The translations under genes were made by a program, and so were the position numbers. Positions 37,226 to 45,604 of a stretch of 64,000 nt of DNA are shown piece after piece. Location: NCBI GenBank assembly GCA_002239065.1, contig MPNO01000010.1, positions 1 to 64,000 of the forward strand, given 5' to 3'. Position 1 is the stretch's first letter; the number at the start of each line of letters is the position of its first letter. This DNA is from Defluviicoccus sp. bin129. GTDB lineage: Bacteria > Pseudomonadota > Alphaproteobacteria > MPNO01. The notes under the pieces are model-generated. The model saw nothing but the letters and a program-made list of their open reading frames with translations, made no database searches and was not told the origin of the DNA.

Positions 37226-39192
37226 AGGACCGCCCTCCTGCGGCGCGCGAGATAGTCCTTGCCGACGATCAGCCCGCCGAGCGCGAGCCCCGCCGCGTTG
37301 AGCCACACCCCGTAGGCGATCGCATGCGCCGGCAGCAGCAGCAGGATGCCGGCGGCGAAGACGAGCACCCGCTCCGCCGAGCCGAGGCGCGAGAACATGA
37401 AGCCGATCAGCCCGCAGGAGGCGATCCAGACGCCGATCATCGCGGTCCCCGCGGCGGACACGATCTCGAGCGCCGTGCCCTGGCCGATCAGCGCCGGCGA
37501 CAGCACGAACACGAAGGGGATGACATAGGCGATCCAGCCGAGGCGCACCGCCGTCGCCCCGGTCTCCATCGGCCTTGCGCCCGATAACGAGGCCGCCGCG
37601 AAGGCGGCGATCGCAACGGGCGGGGTTATCATCGACATCAGCCCGAAATAGAGCACGAACATGTGGGCGGCGATCGGGTGGATGCCGAGCTTGATCAGCG
37701 ACGGCGCGATCATCGTCGCCAGCAGCAGGTAGATCGCCGAGGTGGGCATCCCCATGCCGAGCAGGATCGACACGATCGCGGTCAGCACCAGCAGCAGGAA
37801 CAGGCTGTCCTCGCCGACCGCGGCGAGGATCAGGGTCAGCGCCTGGCCGAGCCCGGTGCGGTCGAGGATGGCGATGATGATGCCGGCCATCGCCCCGATG
37901 ACCACGATATCGGCCGAGGCGCGGCCGCAATCGGCGATCGAATCCCAGAGCTGCCGCGGCCTGATCCGGCGCCGCTTGTAGCCGAACACGATGCTGACCA
38001 GCGCCACCGAGATCGCCGCCCAGAACGCCGCCTCCTGGGCCGGCAGGTTGAGGGTGAAGAGCGCATAGACCAGCACCGCGTAAGGCAGGGTGAAGAACCA
38101 GCCCTCCCTGAGCACGCGGAGGATCGGCGGGATGCGCTCCCTGGGCATCGGCGCGATGTCGTTCTTCGCCGCCTCCAGGTCGACCTGCACGAACACCGCG
38201 AGGTAGTAGAGCATCGAGGGGATCAGCGCGGCGAGGATGATCTCGGTGTATTCGAGCTCCAGCAGCTCGGCCATCAGGAAGGCGGCCGCGCCCATGATCG
38301 GCGGCATGATCTGCCCGCCGGTCGAGGCCACCGCCTCGATGGCGCCGGCGCTCTTGCGGTCGTAGCCCGCCTGGCGCATCAGCGGGATGGTGATCACCCC
38401 GGTCGAGGCGACGTTGGAGACCGCCGAGCCCGAGATCGAGCCGAACAGCCCCGACGCGACGACGGCGATCTTGGCCGAGCCGCCGCGCGAGCGCCCCATG
38501 ACGGCGGCGGCGAGGTCGGTGAACCACTCCGACGCCCCGGTATGGAGCAGGAGCTGGCCCATCCAGATGAACAGCACCACGGTGAGCACGATGATCTTGA
38601 GCGGCAGGCCGAGAAGCGCGACGTTGGTGACGCCGAGCTCGGCGATCATCCGGTAGCCGTGCTGCTCGTAGCCCTTGAGCATGCCGGGGGCGAGGTGGCC
38701 GACGAAGGCGTAGGCGATGAAGACCGAGAGCACCGCGGTCAGGCTCCACCCCGCGGTGCGCCTGAGCGCCTCCCACATCAGCGGCAGCAGCACGGCGCTG
38801 ATCCAGAACATCTTGCCGCGCATGGCGAACGGGTTGAGCTCGATGTCGCCGTAGATCCATATGAGGTAGCCCGACGCGCCGGCGCCGATGACCGCGCACG
38901 CCGCGTCGTACCAGGGCACCGACGGCCGGTCCCGCCCGCCGGCGAACGGGAAGCGGATGAAGACGATGGCAAGCGTCAGCCCGAAACACGCGACCAGCGC
39001 CTGTTCGTCGAACCACTGGAAGCCGAGGGCGAGCCACAGCTCGATCGCCCAGGTCAGCGCGATCAGGGTGAGGAGCGCGCCGAGGACCCGGGTCGAAACG
39101 ACGACGAAGCGCCCCTCGCGGCGCTCGGCGAGGAGCTGCGCCCCCCGGTCCCTGCGGCCGCCGCCCGCCGCCCCGGTCGACTGTTCGGCCAT
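37222..39192 (-). CDS. TAXI-type TRAP transporter fused permease (DctQ-DctM)
   Basis: A 656-residue membrane protein in which the small four-helix and large twelve-helix TRAP subunits are fused, the usual form for TAXI systems. Typical stretches are SGSAVSNVASTGVITIPLM, GGQIMPPIMGAAAFLMAE and SILLGMGMPTSAIYLLLATM. It moves organic anions with the sodium gradient, receiving substrate from the TAXI binding protein encoded 79 bp upstream. Confidence 0.94.
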   Translation of the reverse strand: MAEQSTGAAGGGRRDRGAQLLAERREGRFVVVSTRVLGALLTLIALTWAIELWLALGFQWFDEQALVACFGLTLAIVFIRFPFAGGRDRPSVPWYDAACAVIGAGASGYLIWIYGDIELNPFAMRGKMFWISAVLLPLMWEALRRTAGWSLTAVLSVFIAYAFVGHLAPGMLKGYEQHGYRMIAELGVTNVALLGLPLKIIVLTVVLFIWMGQLLLHTGASEWFTDLAAAVMGRSRGGSAKIAVVASGLFGSISGSAVSNVASTGVITIPLMRQAGYDRKSAGAIEAVASTGGQIMPPIMGAAAFLMAELLELEYTEIILAALIPSMLYYLAVFVQVDLEAAKNDIAPMPRERIPPILRVLREGWFFTLPYAVLVYALFTLNLPAQEAAFWAAISVALVSIVFGYKRRRIRPRQLWDSIADCGRASADIVVIGAMAGIIIAILDRTGLGQALTLILAAVGEDSLFLLLVLTAIVSILLGMGMPTSAIYLLLATMIAPSLIKLGIHPIAAHMFVLYFGLMSMITPPVAIAAFAAASLSGARPMETGATAVRLGWIAYVIPFVFVLSPALIGQGTALEIVSAAGTAMIGVWIASCGLIGFMFSRLGSAERVLVFAAGILLLLPAHAIAYGVWLNAAGLALGGLIVGKDYLARRRRAVL

Positions 39193-39271
39193 CTAAACCC
39201 TGCCGCCGGACGGAGGCCCGCGCCCCGGGCGGGGCGCGGGCGTCTCCGTTGCCGCTATGCCGCCTGCCGGG

Positions 39272-40237
39272 TCAGCCGGCGGGCCACAGCCCGACTTCCT
39301 TGTAGTACTTCACCGCGGCCGGGTGGTAGGGGTAGCCGTGCTGCTTGGCGAGGCGCTTGTCGGCGCTGAAGGAACGCCACAGCGGCCCGCCTTCCTTGAG
39401 CTGCTTCTCCTGGGTGTGCATCACCTTGGTGACCTTGTAGACGACGTCGTCCGACATGCCCTTGTGGGTCCACAGCAGGAAGTCGTAGGTCACGAACACC
39501 GTGGGCTCGACCACCCCGGTGAGCCCCTTGGCCGGCTGGACGACGCTCCATTCGCTCTTCGGGAACCACTTGTGCATCGCCTTGAGCGACTCGGGCGTGT
39601 CGACATAGGAGATGTGCCTGACCCCGCCGTCGATCTTGGCGTCCATCTGCTTGACCCAGCCGGTGCCCGCCGCGGCGATCGCCCAGTCGATCTTGCCAGC
39701 GATGAAGGCGCGCCAGTGCTGCACCAGACCGACCTGGGGCACCGGCTTGATGTCGTCCATGGTAAGCCCGACGGTCCCCAGAGATCCGTTGAACATGTAT
39801 GCGAAGAGCGGCGCGCCCTTGAAGCCGACCGGCATGCGCTTGCCCTTGAGCTGGGCGATCGAGGTGATGCCCGACTTCTTGGTGACCACCGCGCTCACGG
39901 TGAACTTCATGATCGTCGAGACCAGGCGCAGGTTGTCGTACTTGTTGCCCTTCGACAGCCCGATGCCCTCGAAGGCCATGGAAAACTGCGGGATGTTGGA
40001 GATCCCGAATTCGAGCTCGCCCGCGTTGACCACGGGGATGTATTGCTGGGTGCCGCCCATGGTCTGCTTGCGCATCTGGAGGCCCGGCGCGTGCTCGGAA
40101 ACCGCCTTGGAGATGGTCGCGGTGATCTGCGAGACCGCGCCCGCCTTGGTGGCGCCGATGCCGACCGTCTGCGCCGCGGCGGCGCCCGCCAGCGTCCCGG
40201 CGGCGACCGTGGCCAAAGTTGCTTGAATCCAACGCAT
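39272..40237 (-). CDS. TAXI-family TRAP transporter solute-binding protein
   Basis: A 321-residue periplasmic protein with signal peptide MRWIQATLATVAAGTLAGAA cleaved near AAA-Q. The mature part begins VGIGATKAGAVSQITATISK, and NAGELEFGISNIPQ is a TAXI hallmark. It presents the substrate to the fused permease downstream. Its ligand is unknown; glutamate-type acids are reported for some members, but the Rieske and amidohydrolase context favours a carboxylated ring compound (inference). Confidence 0.92.
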   Translation of the reverse strand: MRWIQATLATVAAGTLAGAAAAQTVGIGATKAGAVSQITATISKAVSEHAPGLQMRKQTMGGTQQYIPVVNAGELEFGISNIPQFSMAFEGIGLSKGNKYDNLRLVSTIMKFTVSAVVTKKSGITSIAQLKGKRMPVGFKGAPLFAYMFNGSLGTVGLTMDDIKPVPQVGLVQHWRAFIAGKIDWAIAAAGTGWVKQMDAKIDGGVRHISYVDTPESLKAMHKWFPKSEWSVVQPAKGLTGVVEPTVFVTYDFLLWTHKGMSDDVVYKVTKVMHTQEKQLKEGGPLWRSFSADKRLAKQHGYPYHPAAVKYYKEVGLWPAG

Positions 40238-40347
40238 GGTGTCGCTCCCGTCAGTATTTTCGGTTGGTGCGGGCGATCATAGCCATGCGCCCCTTTGGAA
40301 CAACCCGCGCGGCTGGTGTAGGCTGGGGCCGCAACCGGGAGGCGGAC

Positions 40348-41178
40348 ATGGACGGCCATCGCGGCGCGCCCTACCGGACCATCGAGGTCACCCCCTACAG
40401 CCCCCATGTCGGCGCCGAGATCGGCGGCATCGACCTCACCCGGCCGCTCGGCGGCGAGCAGCTCGGCGAGCTTCGCCGCGCGTTCACCGGGCACCTGGTG
40501 CTGTTCTTCCGCGACCAGGAGATCGGCTTCGACGACCATGCCAGGCTGGCGGAGTATTTCGGCACCATCGGGCATCATGTCGGCGTCAGGACCCACAGCC
40601 GGCCCTCCGAGGACGACCGGGTTCGCCGCTTCCATTTCGACGCGCAATCGACCCGGGTCTCGGGCGACGTCTGGCACACCGACCAGTCCTGCGCCCCAGT
40701 CCCGCCGCTCGCCAGCATCCTCTACAACCACACGCTGCCGCCCGACGGCGGCGGCGACACGCTGTTCGCCAGCATGTACGCCGCCTACGACGCGCTGTCC
40801 GACCGCATGAAGACCTTCCTCGACGGGCTCACGGCCTTGCATGACGGGGTGCCGGTGTTCGGCGAGGGCACGCCGCGCGCGACCCACCCGGTGGTGGCGC
40901 GCCACCCCGACAGCGGGCGAAGACTGCTCTACGTCAACCAGGCCTTCACCGTCCGCATCAACGAGCTCCCGCCCGCCGAGAGCAGGCACCTGCTCGCCTT
41001 CCTGGTCGAGCACTGCACCCAGCCAGAATGGACCTGCCGCTTCCGCTGGCGGCCGCACTCGATCGCGATGTGGGACAACCGCTGCGCCCAGCACCGCGCG
41101 ATCTCCGACTACCTGCCCAACGTGCGCTCGGGCTACCGGGTGCAGATCGACGGAATTGCGGCGCCGGTCGCGGGGTAG
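40348..41178 (+). CDS. TauD/TfdA-family Fe(II)/2-oxoglutarate dioxygenase
   Basis: A 276-residue enzyme. The iron facial triad is His110-x-Asp112 (WHTDQSCAPVPP) and His249 (WDNRCAQHRAI), with the 2-oxoglutarate arginine soon after. The start MDGHRGAPYRTIEV follows GGGAGG. Family members hydroxylate taurine, aryloxy acids, sulfate esters or related compounds, releasing a leaving group. It is divergent from the TAXI operon across 110 bp, which probably contains both promoters, and convergent with the ornithine cyclodeaminase-like gene. Confidence 0.92.
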   Translation: MDGHRGAPYRTIEVTPYSPHVGAEIGGIDLTRPLGGEQLGELRRAFTGHLVLFFRDQEIGFDDHARLAEYFGTIGHHVGVRTHSRPSEDDRVRRFHFDAQSTRVSGDVWHTDQSCAPVPPLASILYNHTLPPDGGGDTLFASMYAAYDALSDRMKTFLDGLTALHDGVPVFGEGTPRATHPVVARHPDSGRRLLYVNQAFTVRINELPPAESRHLLAFLVEHCTQPEWTCRFRWRPHSIAMWDNRCAQHRAISDYLPNVRSGYRVQIDGIAAPVAG

Positions 41179-41253
41179 GGGCGTCGGCACTCGGCCGAGC
41201 GAGGAGCAAGCTGGACCGGATCAGGGAAAGCGCGAAAGCGGGGGATCCTCCCC

Positions 41254-42264
41254 CTACCCCCGCCCCACCGCGTGCGGCAGCGGCAGCCTCAGCCCCGCGC
41301 CGATATCGAGCGCTTTCCGGTAGACGTAGTGCGCGACGCCGATGTCGTGGCTGACCAGGCCGACGGTGTGGATCAGGTTGCGTTCGTCCGGGCTCTCGCG
41401 GCCTGCCGCCTTGCCGGCCACCAGATCGGCGATCTCGCCGTGCATGGTCTCGCGCGAGAACAGCCCGTCGGCGACGCTGCGGCGGAACTCGGGCGTCAGC
41501 ATGTTGATGTCGAAGTCGTCGACCACGATCTTGTCCATCGCGGGCCAACCGGCCGGGTCGAGCTCGCGCCGGGCGAGCGAGACGAAGGTGGCGCCGGGCT
41601 TGAGCCACTCGGCGCGGCTCACGATGTCCTTGGACGTGGTACCGCCGACTGCGATGTCGGCACCGCGCACGGCCTCCTCGATCGAGGCCACCGGGGTGAC
41701 CGGCACGCCGAGCGCCGCCGACCACTTCTCGGCGAAGGTCTCGCGGGTCTCCGGCCGGCGCGAGGTGCAGCGTATCTCCGCGAAATCGTACATCCCGGCG
41801 AGGCATTGCAGCGCCGTCGTCCCCATCGTGCCGACCCCGACGAGGCCGAGCACCCGGGGGTCCGGGTCGGCCATCCACTTGCAGGCGAGGCAGGCGGCGG
41901 CGGTCGAGCGGATCGCGTAGGTCCAGTGCTCCTCGACGATGGCCAGCGCGACCGAGGTGACGGGGTCGCTGAGCACGATGTAGCGGGTCGCGTCCAGCGT
42001 GCCGACGGTCGAGCGCTCGGCGTCTTCGTAATAGGCGTAGAGCCGGACCCCCGAGACCGGGATTTCGGAGAGCAGCGCGCCCTTGACGTGCCAGTGGTGG
42101 TGGAAGCGGTCGTCGTCGAGCCGGAAGGCGGGCGGGTCGGTCCAGCTCACCGTGCCGTCGGCGTGCATGCGGTAGACGTCCTCGCACACCGCCATCGCCT
42201 CGGCCGGGCTCAGCAGGTCGAGCGTCTCGGCATGCGACAGGAACAGGAGCTCGTCGGCCATCAC
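41254..42264 (-). CDS. ornithine cyclodeaminase/mu-crystallin family protein
   Basis: About 336 residues. The NAD(P) Rossmann motif is GLVGVGTMGTTALQ, and FHHHWHVKGALL with ARRELDPAGWP are family blocks. Members cyclise ornithine to proline, or reduce imines or ketimines such as pyrroline carboxylate. The start is GTG 42264 or the following ATG 42261, after GGGAGAGG; it overlaps the hydantoinase B stop, so the two are cotranscribed. The substrate is likely the product of the neighbouring hydrolase (inference). Confidence 0.9.
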   Translation of the reverse strand: MMADELLFLSHAETLDLLSPAEAMAVCEDVYRMHADGTVSWTDPPAFRLDDDRFHHHWHVKGALLSEIPVSGVRLYAYYEDAERSTVGTLDATRYIVLSDPVTSVALAIVEEHWTYAIRSTAAACLACKWMADPDPRVLGLVGVGTMGTTALQCLAGMYDFAEIRCTSRRPETRETFAEKWSAALGVPVTPVASIEEAVRGADIAVGGTTSKDIVSRAEWLKPGATFVSLARRELDPAGWPAMDKIVVDDFDINMLTPEFRRSVADGLFSRETMHGEIADLVAGKAAGRESPDERNLIHTVGLVSHDIGVAHYVYRKALDIGAGLRLPLPHAVGRG

Positions 42265-44033
42265 GCCTCTCCCGCGCTTTCGAGCGTCGCCATCGCCGCG
42301 CGCACCCGTTCGGTCGCCGCCGCGTCGAGCTCCAGCGTGTCGGGGTCGATCACCACGCCGTAGAGCGCGCGCGCCGCTTCCGCCGAGACGTAGCCCTGGC
42401 GCACGTCATCCAGCACCTTCTCCGCCGGGCGCTCCAGCGGCGAGCCGAACCCGCCGCCGCCGCCCGAATTGACGACGAAGGCATCGCCGGTCTCGATCCG
42501 CTTCCAGAACAGCTTGGCGTTGGGGAATTCCGGCCCCGCCTCGCCGTTCACCCGGAGCCCGACGCGGTTGCCGCGCCCGGCGCGCCCGCCCTCGAGCCCC
42601 CAGGGCTCGCAATTGGCGCGGTCGGCCTGGCTGTTGAAGTTGAGCGGCGAGCGCGCCTGCACCACGTATTCGATGCCGAGCCCGCCGCGGTGCCGCCCCG
42701 CCCCGCCGGAATCGGCGATCAGCGCGTGGCGCTCGATGACGATGGGGTAGTTGACCTCCATCAGCTCGGACGGGCTGTTGTGGGTGTCGCCGTCGTTGAG
42801 GCAGACGGTGGCCGGCATGCCGTCCTCGTCATGCTTGGCGCCCCAGCCGCCCCCGGTCGGCCCGATCGCGCCGATGAACAGGGTGTTGGCGCGCGGGTCG
42901 ATGCCGTTCATCCGCCCCATCACCAGATCGGCGTGGTGGCCGGCGGCGACGCGCTCGGGGATGGCCGGCGCGAGCGCCTTGAACACCGCGTCCACGATGG
43001 TCATCGGGAAGGTCATCCAGCTCCGCATCGCCGCCGGGCGCTCGGCGCTGACGATCCGCCCCGGCGGGATCACCGTCTTCAGCGGGCGGAAGCTGCCGTC
43101 GTTGATCGGGTAGTCGGTCGGCGAGGCGATGCATTTGAAGGCGACCTGGGAGCAAGCGTAAGCGGTCGTGATCCCCGAGTTGTAGAACCCCTTCACCTGG
43201 CGCGACACGTCGGTCAGGTCGATGGTCATCTCGTCGCCCGCGACCGCGACGCGGACGACGATCGGGATCTCCTTGCCGATGTCGATCCCGTCATCGTCCA
43301 TGAACGCCTCGGCCTGGTAGACCCCGTCCGGGATCGAGCGCGTGCGTTCGCGCGCCGCCCGCTCCGACTGGTCCATGATGCGGCCGATGGCGCCCTCGAC
43401 CGCGTCCCTGCCGTAGCGCCCGATCAGCGCGAGGAAGCCGCGCTCGCCGGTGCGCACCGCGGTGAGCTGGGCGCGCAAATCGCCGAGCGCGCGCTCCGGC
43501 ATGCGGACGTTCATCGCGATGATGTCGACCAAATCCCGGTTCAGTTCGCCCGCGCGCTGCAGTTTGAGGATCGGGACCTGCAGCCCCTCGGCGTAGATGT
43601 CGGTGGTGATGCCCTGCAGCGTGCCGCCGATATCGAGCCAGTGCGCCATGCAGCAGGAGAACCCGACGAGCTCGCCCTCGTGGTAGACCGGCAGGCTAAG
43701 CGTGATGTGGTTGAGGTGGCTGCCGGTGACGTAGGCATCGTTGGTGACCAGGATGTCGCCCGGCTCGATGCCGTCGGTGCCGAAATGCGCGAGCTTGGCC
43801 TTCAGCGTCTCGGCCATGCCGCGGATGAACATCGGCAGGCCAAGCCCGATCGACACCGTCTCGCCCCTGGCGGTGAACAGCCCCACGGTGAAGTCGAGCG
43901 CCTCGTAGATGATCATGTTGTAGGCGGTGCGCATGAGGTTGGTCTTCATCTCCTCGGTCACCGCCATGACCCCGTTGCGGACCAGCTCGGTGGTCACCGG
44001 GTCGTGGCTCGGGGATGCGCCGTTCTCCGCCAT
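42261..44033 (-). CDS. hydantoinase B/oxoprolinase family protein (HyuB), no HyuA nearby
   Basis: A 590-residue HyuB-type subunit. NLMRTAYNMIIYEALDFTVG, GDILVTNDAYVTGSHLNH and SGGAGRHRGGLGIEYVV are diagnostic. N-methylhydantoinase, 5-oxoprolinase and acetone carboxylase each need a partner HyuA (ATP-binding) chain, which normally lies adjacent. None is present in the window, so HyuA is elsewhere or this is a stand-alone variant. It couples to the cyclodeaminase-like gene by overlap. Confidence 0.92.
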   Translation of the reverse strand: MAENGASPSHDPVTTELVRNGVMAVTEEMKTNLMRTAYNMIIYEALDFTVGLFTARGETVSIGLGLPMFIRGMAETLKAKLAHFGTDGIEPGDILVTNDAYVTGSHLNHITLSLPVYHEGELVGFSCCMAHWLDIGGTLQGITTDIYAEGLQVPILKLQRAGELNRDLVDIIAMNVRMPERALGDLRAQLTAVRTGERGFLALIGRYGRDAVEGAIGRIMDQSERAARERTRSIPDGVYQAEAFMDDDGIDIGKEIPIVVRVAVAGDEMTIDLTDVSRQVKGFYNSGITTAYACSQVAFKCIASPTDYPINDGSFRPLKTVIPPGRIVSAERPAAMRSWMTFPMTIVDAVFKALAPAIPERVAAGHHADLVMGRMNGIDPRANTLFIGAIGPTGGGWGAKHDEDGMPATVCLNDGDTHNSPSELMEVNYPIVIERHALIADSGGAGRHRGGLGIEYVVQARSPLNFNSQADRANCEPWGLEGGRAGRGNRVGLRVNGEAGPEFPNAKLFWKRIETGDAFVVNSGGGGGFGSPLERPAEKVLDDVRQGYVSAEAARALYGVVIDPDTLELDAAATERVRAAMATLESAGEA

Positions 44034-44154
44034 GGCGCGAGATTAGCCCGCCCGGCCCGGCGACCGCAATTTGCCGGGCGGGGGCGCTCGAACCGCACGG
44101 CCCCTCCTCCCGTCTGCCCCGGACCGCGGCCCGGTTGCGCCCGCCGCGCCGAGG

Positions 44155-44179
44155 CGATATATACCAATGAGAGATATCG
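44155..44179. promoter_or_regulatory. inverted repeat, candidate VapB operator
   Basis: CGATAT (44155-44160) and ATATCG (44174-44179) face each other in a small AT-rich island 17 bp before the vapB ATG. This is where VapBC complexes usually repress their own promoter. Confidence 0.4.
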
Positions 44180-44196
44180 TCACGAGGGCTCCGGCG

Positions 44197-44445
44197 ATGG
44201 CCAAGACCGCCAAGCTGTTCTGGAACGGGAGATCCCAGGCCGTGCGGCTCCCCAAGGAATTCCGCATGCCCGGCAAGGAGGTCCGGATTCGCCGCCAGGG
44301 CGCGGCGGTCGTGCTCGAGCCGATCGCGGACGGCTGGGAGTGGCTCGATGACGTCGCCGGAAAGGCCGAGGACTTCTTCCCCGACGGCCGCAACCAGCCG
44401 GAGATGCCACCGCCTCGGCCGGAGCTCGACGAACTGTTCTGCTGA
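44197..44445 (+). CDS. vapB: VapB-type (AbrB/MazE fold) antitoxin
   Basis: An 82-residue protein. AKLFWNGRSQAVRLPKEFRM is the swapped-hairpin AbrB DNA-binding fold. The C-terminal tail with PEMPPPRPELDELFC should enter the toxin active site. ATG 44197 is preferred over the ATG 30 bp upstream because the family begins MAKTAKLF. Its stop overlaps the vapC ATG (TGATG). Confidence 0.92.
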   Translation: MAKTAKLFWNGRSQAVRLPKEFRMPGKEVRIRRQGAAVVLEPIADGWEWLDDVAGKAEDFFPDGRNQPEMPPPRPELDELFC

Positions 44446-44855
44446 TGCGCTATCTCTTCGACACCAATACCTGCATTGCCCTGATCAACGACACCTCGCC
44501 GACGCTGCTGACCCGGCTTCGCCGGCACCGGCCGGAAGAAATCGGCGTGCCCTCTCCGGTGGCTTTCGAGCTGTATTACGGCGCGTTCAAGAGCCGCGGG
44601 CCGAACCTCAACCTGGCTGTCATCGACCGGATGGCGTTCGAGATCGTCCCCTTCGACGCGGCCGACGCGCGCGCGGCCGGCGCGATCCGCCGCGATCTCG
44701 AGGCCCGCGGGCTGCCGATCGGCCCCTATGACGTGCTGATCGCCGGCCAGGCGTGGGCGCGCGACCTCGTGCTGGTCACCGCCAATACGCGCGAATTCGA
44801 GCGGGTGGACGGGCTGGGGCTCGAGGACTGGTCGACCCCCCTGCCGCAAGGCTGA
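44445..44855 (+). CDS. vapC: VapC PIN-domain ribonuclease toxin
   Basis: A 136-residue PIN toxin with the full acidic set: Asp6 (LFDTNTCI), Glu42 (AFELYYGA), Asp96 (IGPYDVLIA) and the Asn114...Glu117 end (TANTREFERV). VapC toxins usually cut specific tRNAs or rRNA. Unlike the PIN protein at 20.4-20.8 kb, its first catalytic Asp is intact. Confidence 0.94.
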   Translation: MRYLFDTNTCIALINDTSPTLLTRLRRHRPEEIGVPSPVAFELYYGAFKSRGPNLNLAVIDRMAFEIVPFDAADARAAGAIRRDLEARGLPIGPYDVLIAGQAWARDLVLVTANTREFERVDGLGLEDWSTPLPQG

Positions 44856-44959
44856 GCGGCCTTTCTCCCGGTCAATTCGACCGGGAGCGCCAACTTGCCG
44901 GTTGGCCGGGGGCGGGCGAGGGGCGATAATCCGGCCGCTGCCACCGCAGGGACCGCGCC

Positions 44960-45604
44960 ATGCCCAATATCCGCATGCTCGACATCGAGGAACTCAAGGC
45001 GGGCAAGCTCCGCCCGCTGGTCAACAAGGCGCTGCGCCACCGCGCGCCCGACCCCGCCTTCCACGCCATGCTGGGCCACAGCCCGGATACCGCGCGCACG
45101 ATGTATCTCGCCTGGGGGGCGGTGTTCAACACCGGGCGGATCGACCACAGGCTCAAGGAGATCATCCGCGTCCAGCTGTCGCGGATGGCCGCGTGCCGCT
45201 ATTGAGGCAACGTCCGGTCTGCTTCGGCGAAGCAGCAGGGACTGACGGAAGAGACCATCGACGAGGGCATCGAGGCCCATGCGTCGAGCGACCGCTTCAC
45301 CCCGGCCGAGAAAATCGCGCTGCGCTATTCGGAGCTGATGGGGACCGCGCCGGAGAAGGTCGACGCCGCGCTCTACGACGAACTGGCCGAGCATTATTCG
45401 GTCGAGGAGATCGTCGAGCTCGGCGCCTTCGTCGGCTTCAACGTCGGCTATCACACGTTTTTCGGGACGCTCGACTTCTACCCGATGTTCACCCCCGACG
45501 GGCGGCTGGTCGACCAGGCGGAATCGCGCCGGATCTACGGCGAGACCCCGGTCTCGCTCAACGAGGGCGCGATCCGGCGCGCGACGGCGGAGGCCGCCGA
45601 GTGA
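44960..45604 (+). CDS. AhpD/carboxymuconolactone decarboxylase-family selenoprotein (CxxU; in-frame TGA at 45203-45205)
   Basis: The frame from ATG 44960 (MPNIRMLDIEELKAG) meets TGA as codon 82 and then stays open to 45604, 214 residues in all. Both sides are normal family sequence: RLKEIIRVQLSRMAACRY before, then GNVRSASAKQQGLTEETIDE and FTPAEKIALRYSELMG after. The TGA falls exactly on the second Cys of the CxxC redox motif, giving Cys79-x-x-Sec82. A perfect 7-bp hairpin starts 13 nt later. AhpD-like proteins with CxxU are a known selenoprotein family in environmental bacteria, so recoding is favoured over a nonsense mutation. Its role is probably thiol-dependent peroxide or organic hydroperoxide reduction. 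The paralogue gene overlaps its stop (GTGA). Confidence 0.78.
45206..45240 (+). promoter_or_regulatory. candidate bacterial SECIS element
   Basis: CTGCTTC (45219-45225) pairs perfectly with GAAGCAG (45229-45235) around a three-base GGC loop. The loop starts 20 nt after the TGA, inside the 16-37 nt range used for bacterial SECIS, and its first base is G. GGT directly before the stem and CC/GG outer pairs recall the E. coli fdhF element. SelB binding is not shown. Confidence 0.6.

Noticed and set aside
45203-45205. The TGA as an ordinary stop giving an 81-residue truncated protein
   Set aside because: The downstream frame is long, conserved and uninterrupted and begins exactly at the redox Cys position; recoding explains this better, although a point mutation cannot be excluded.
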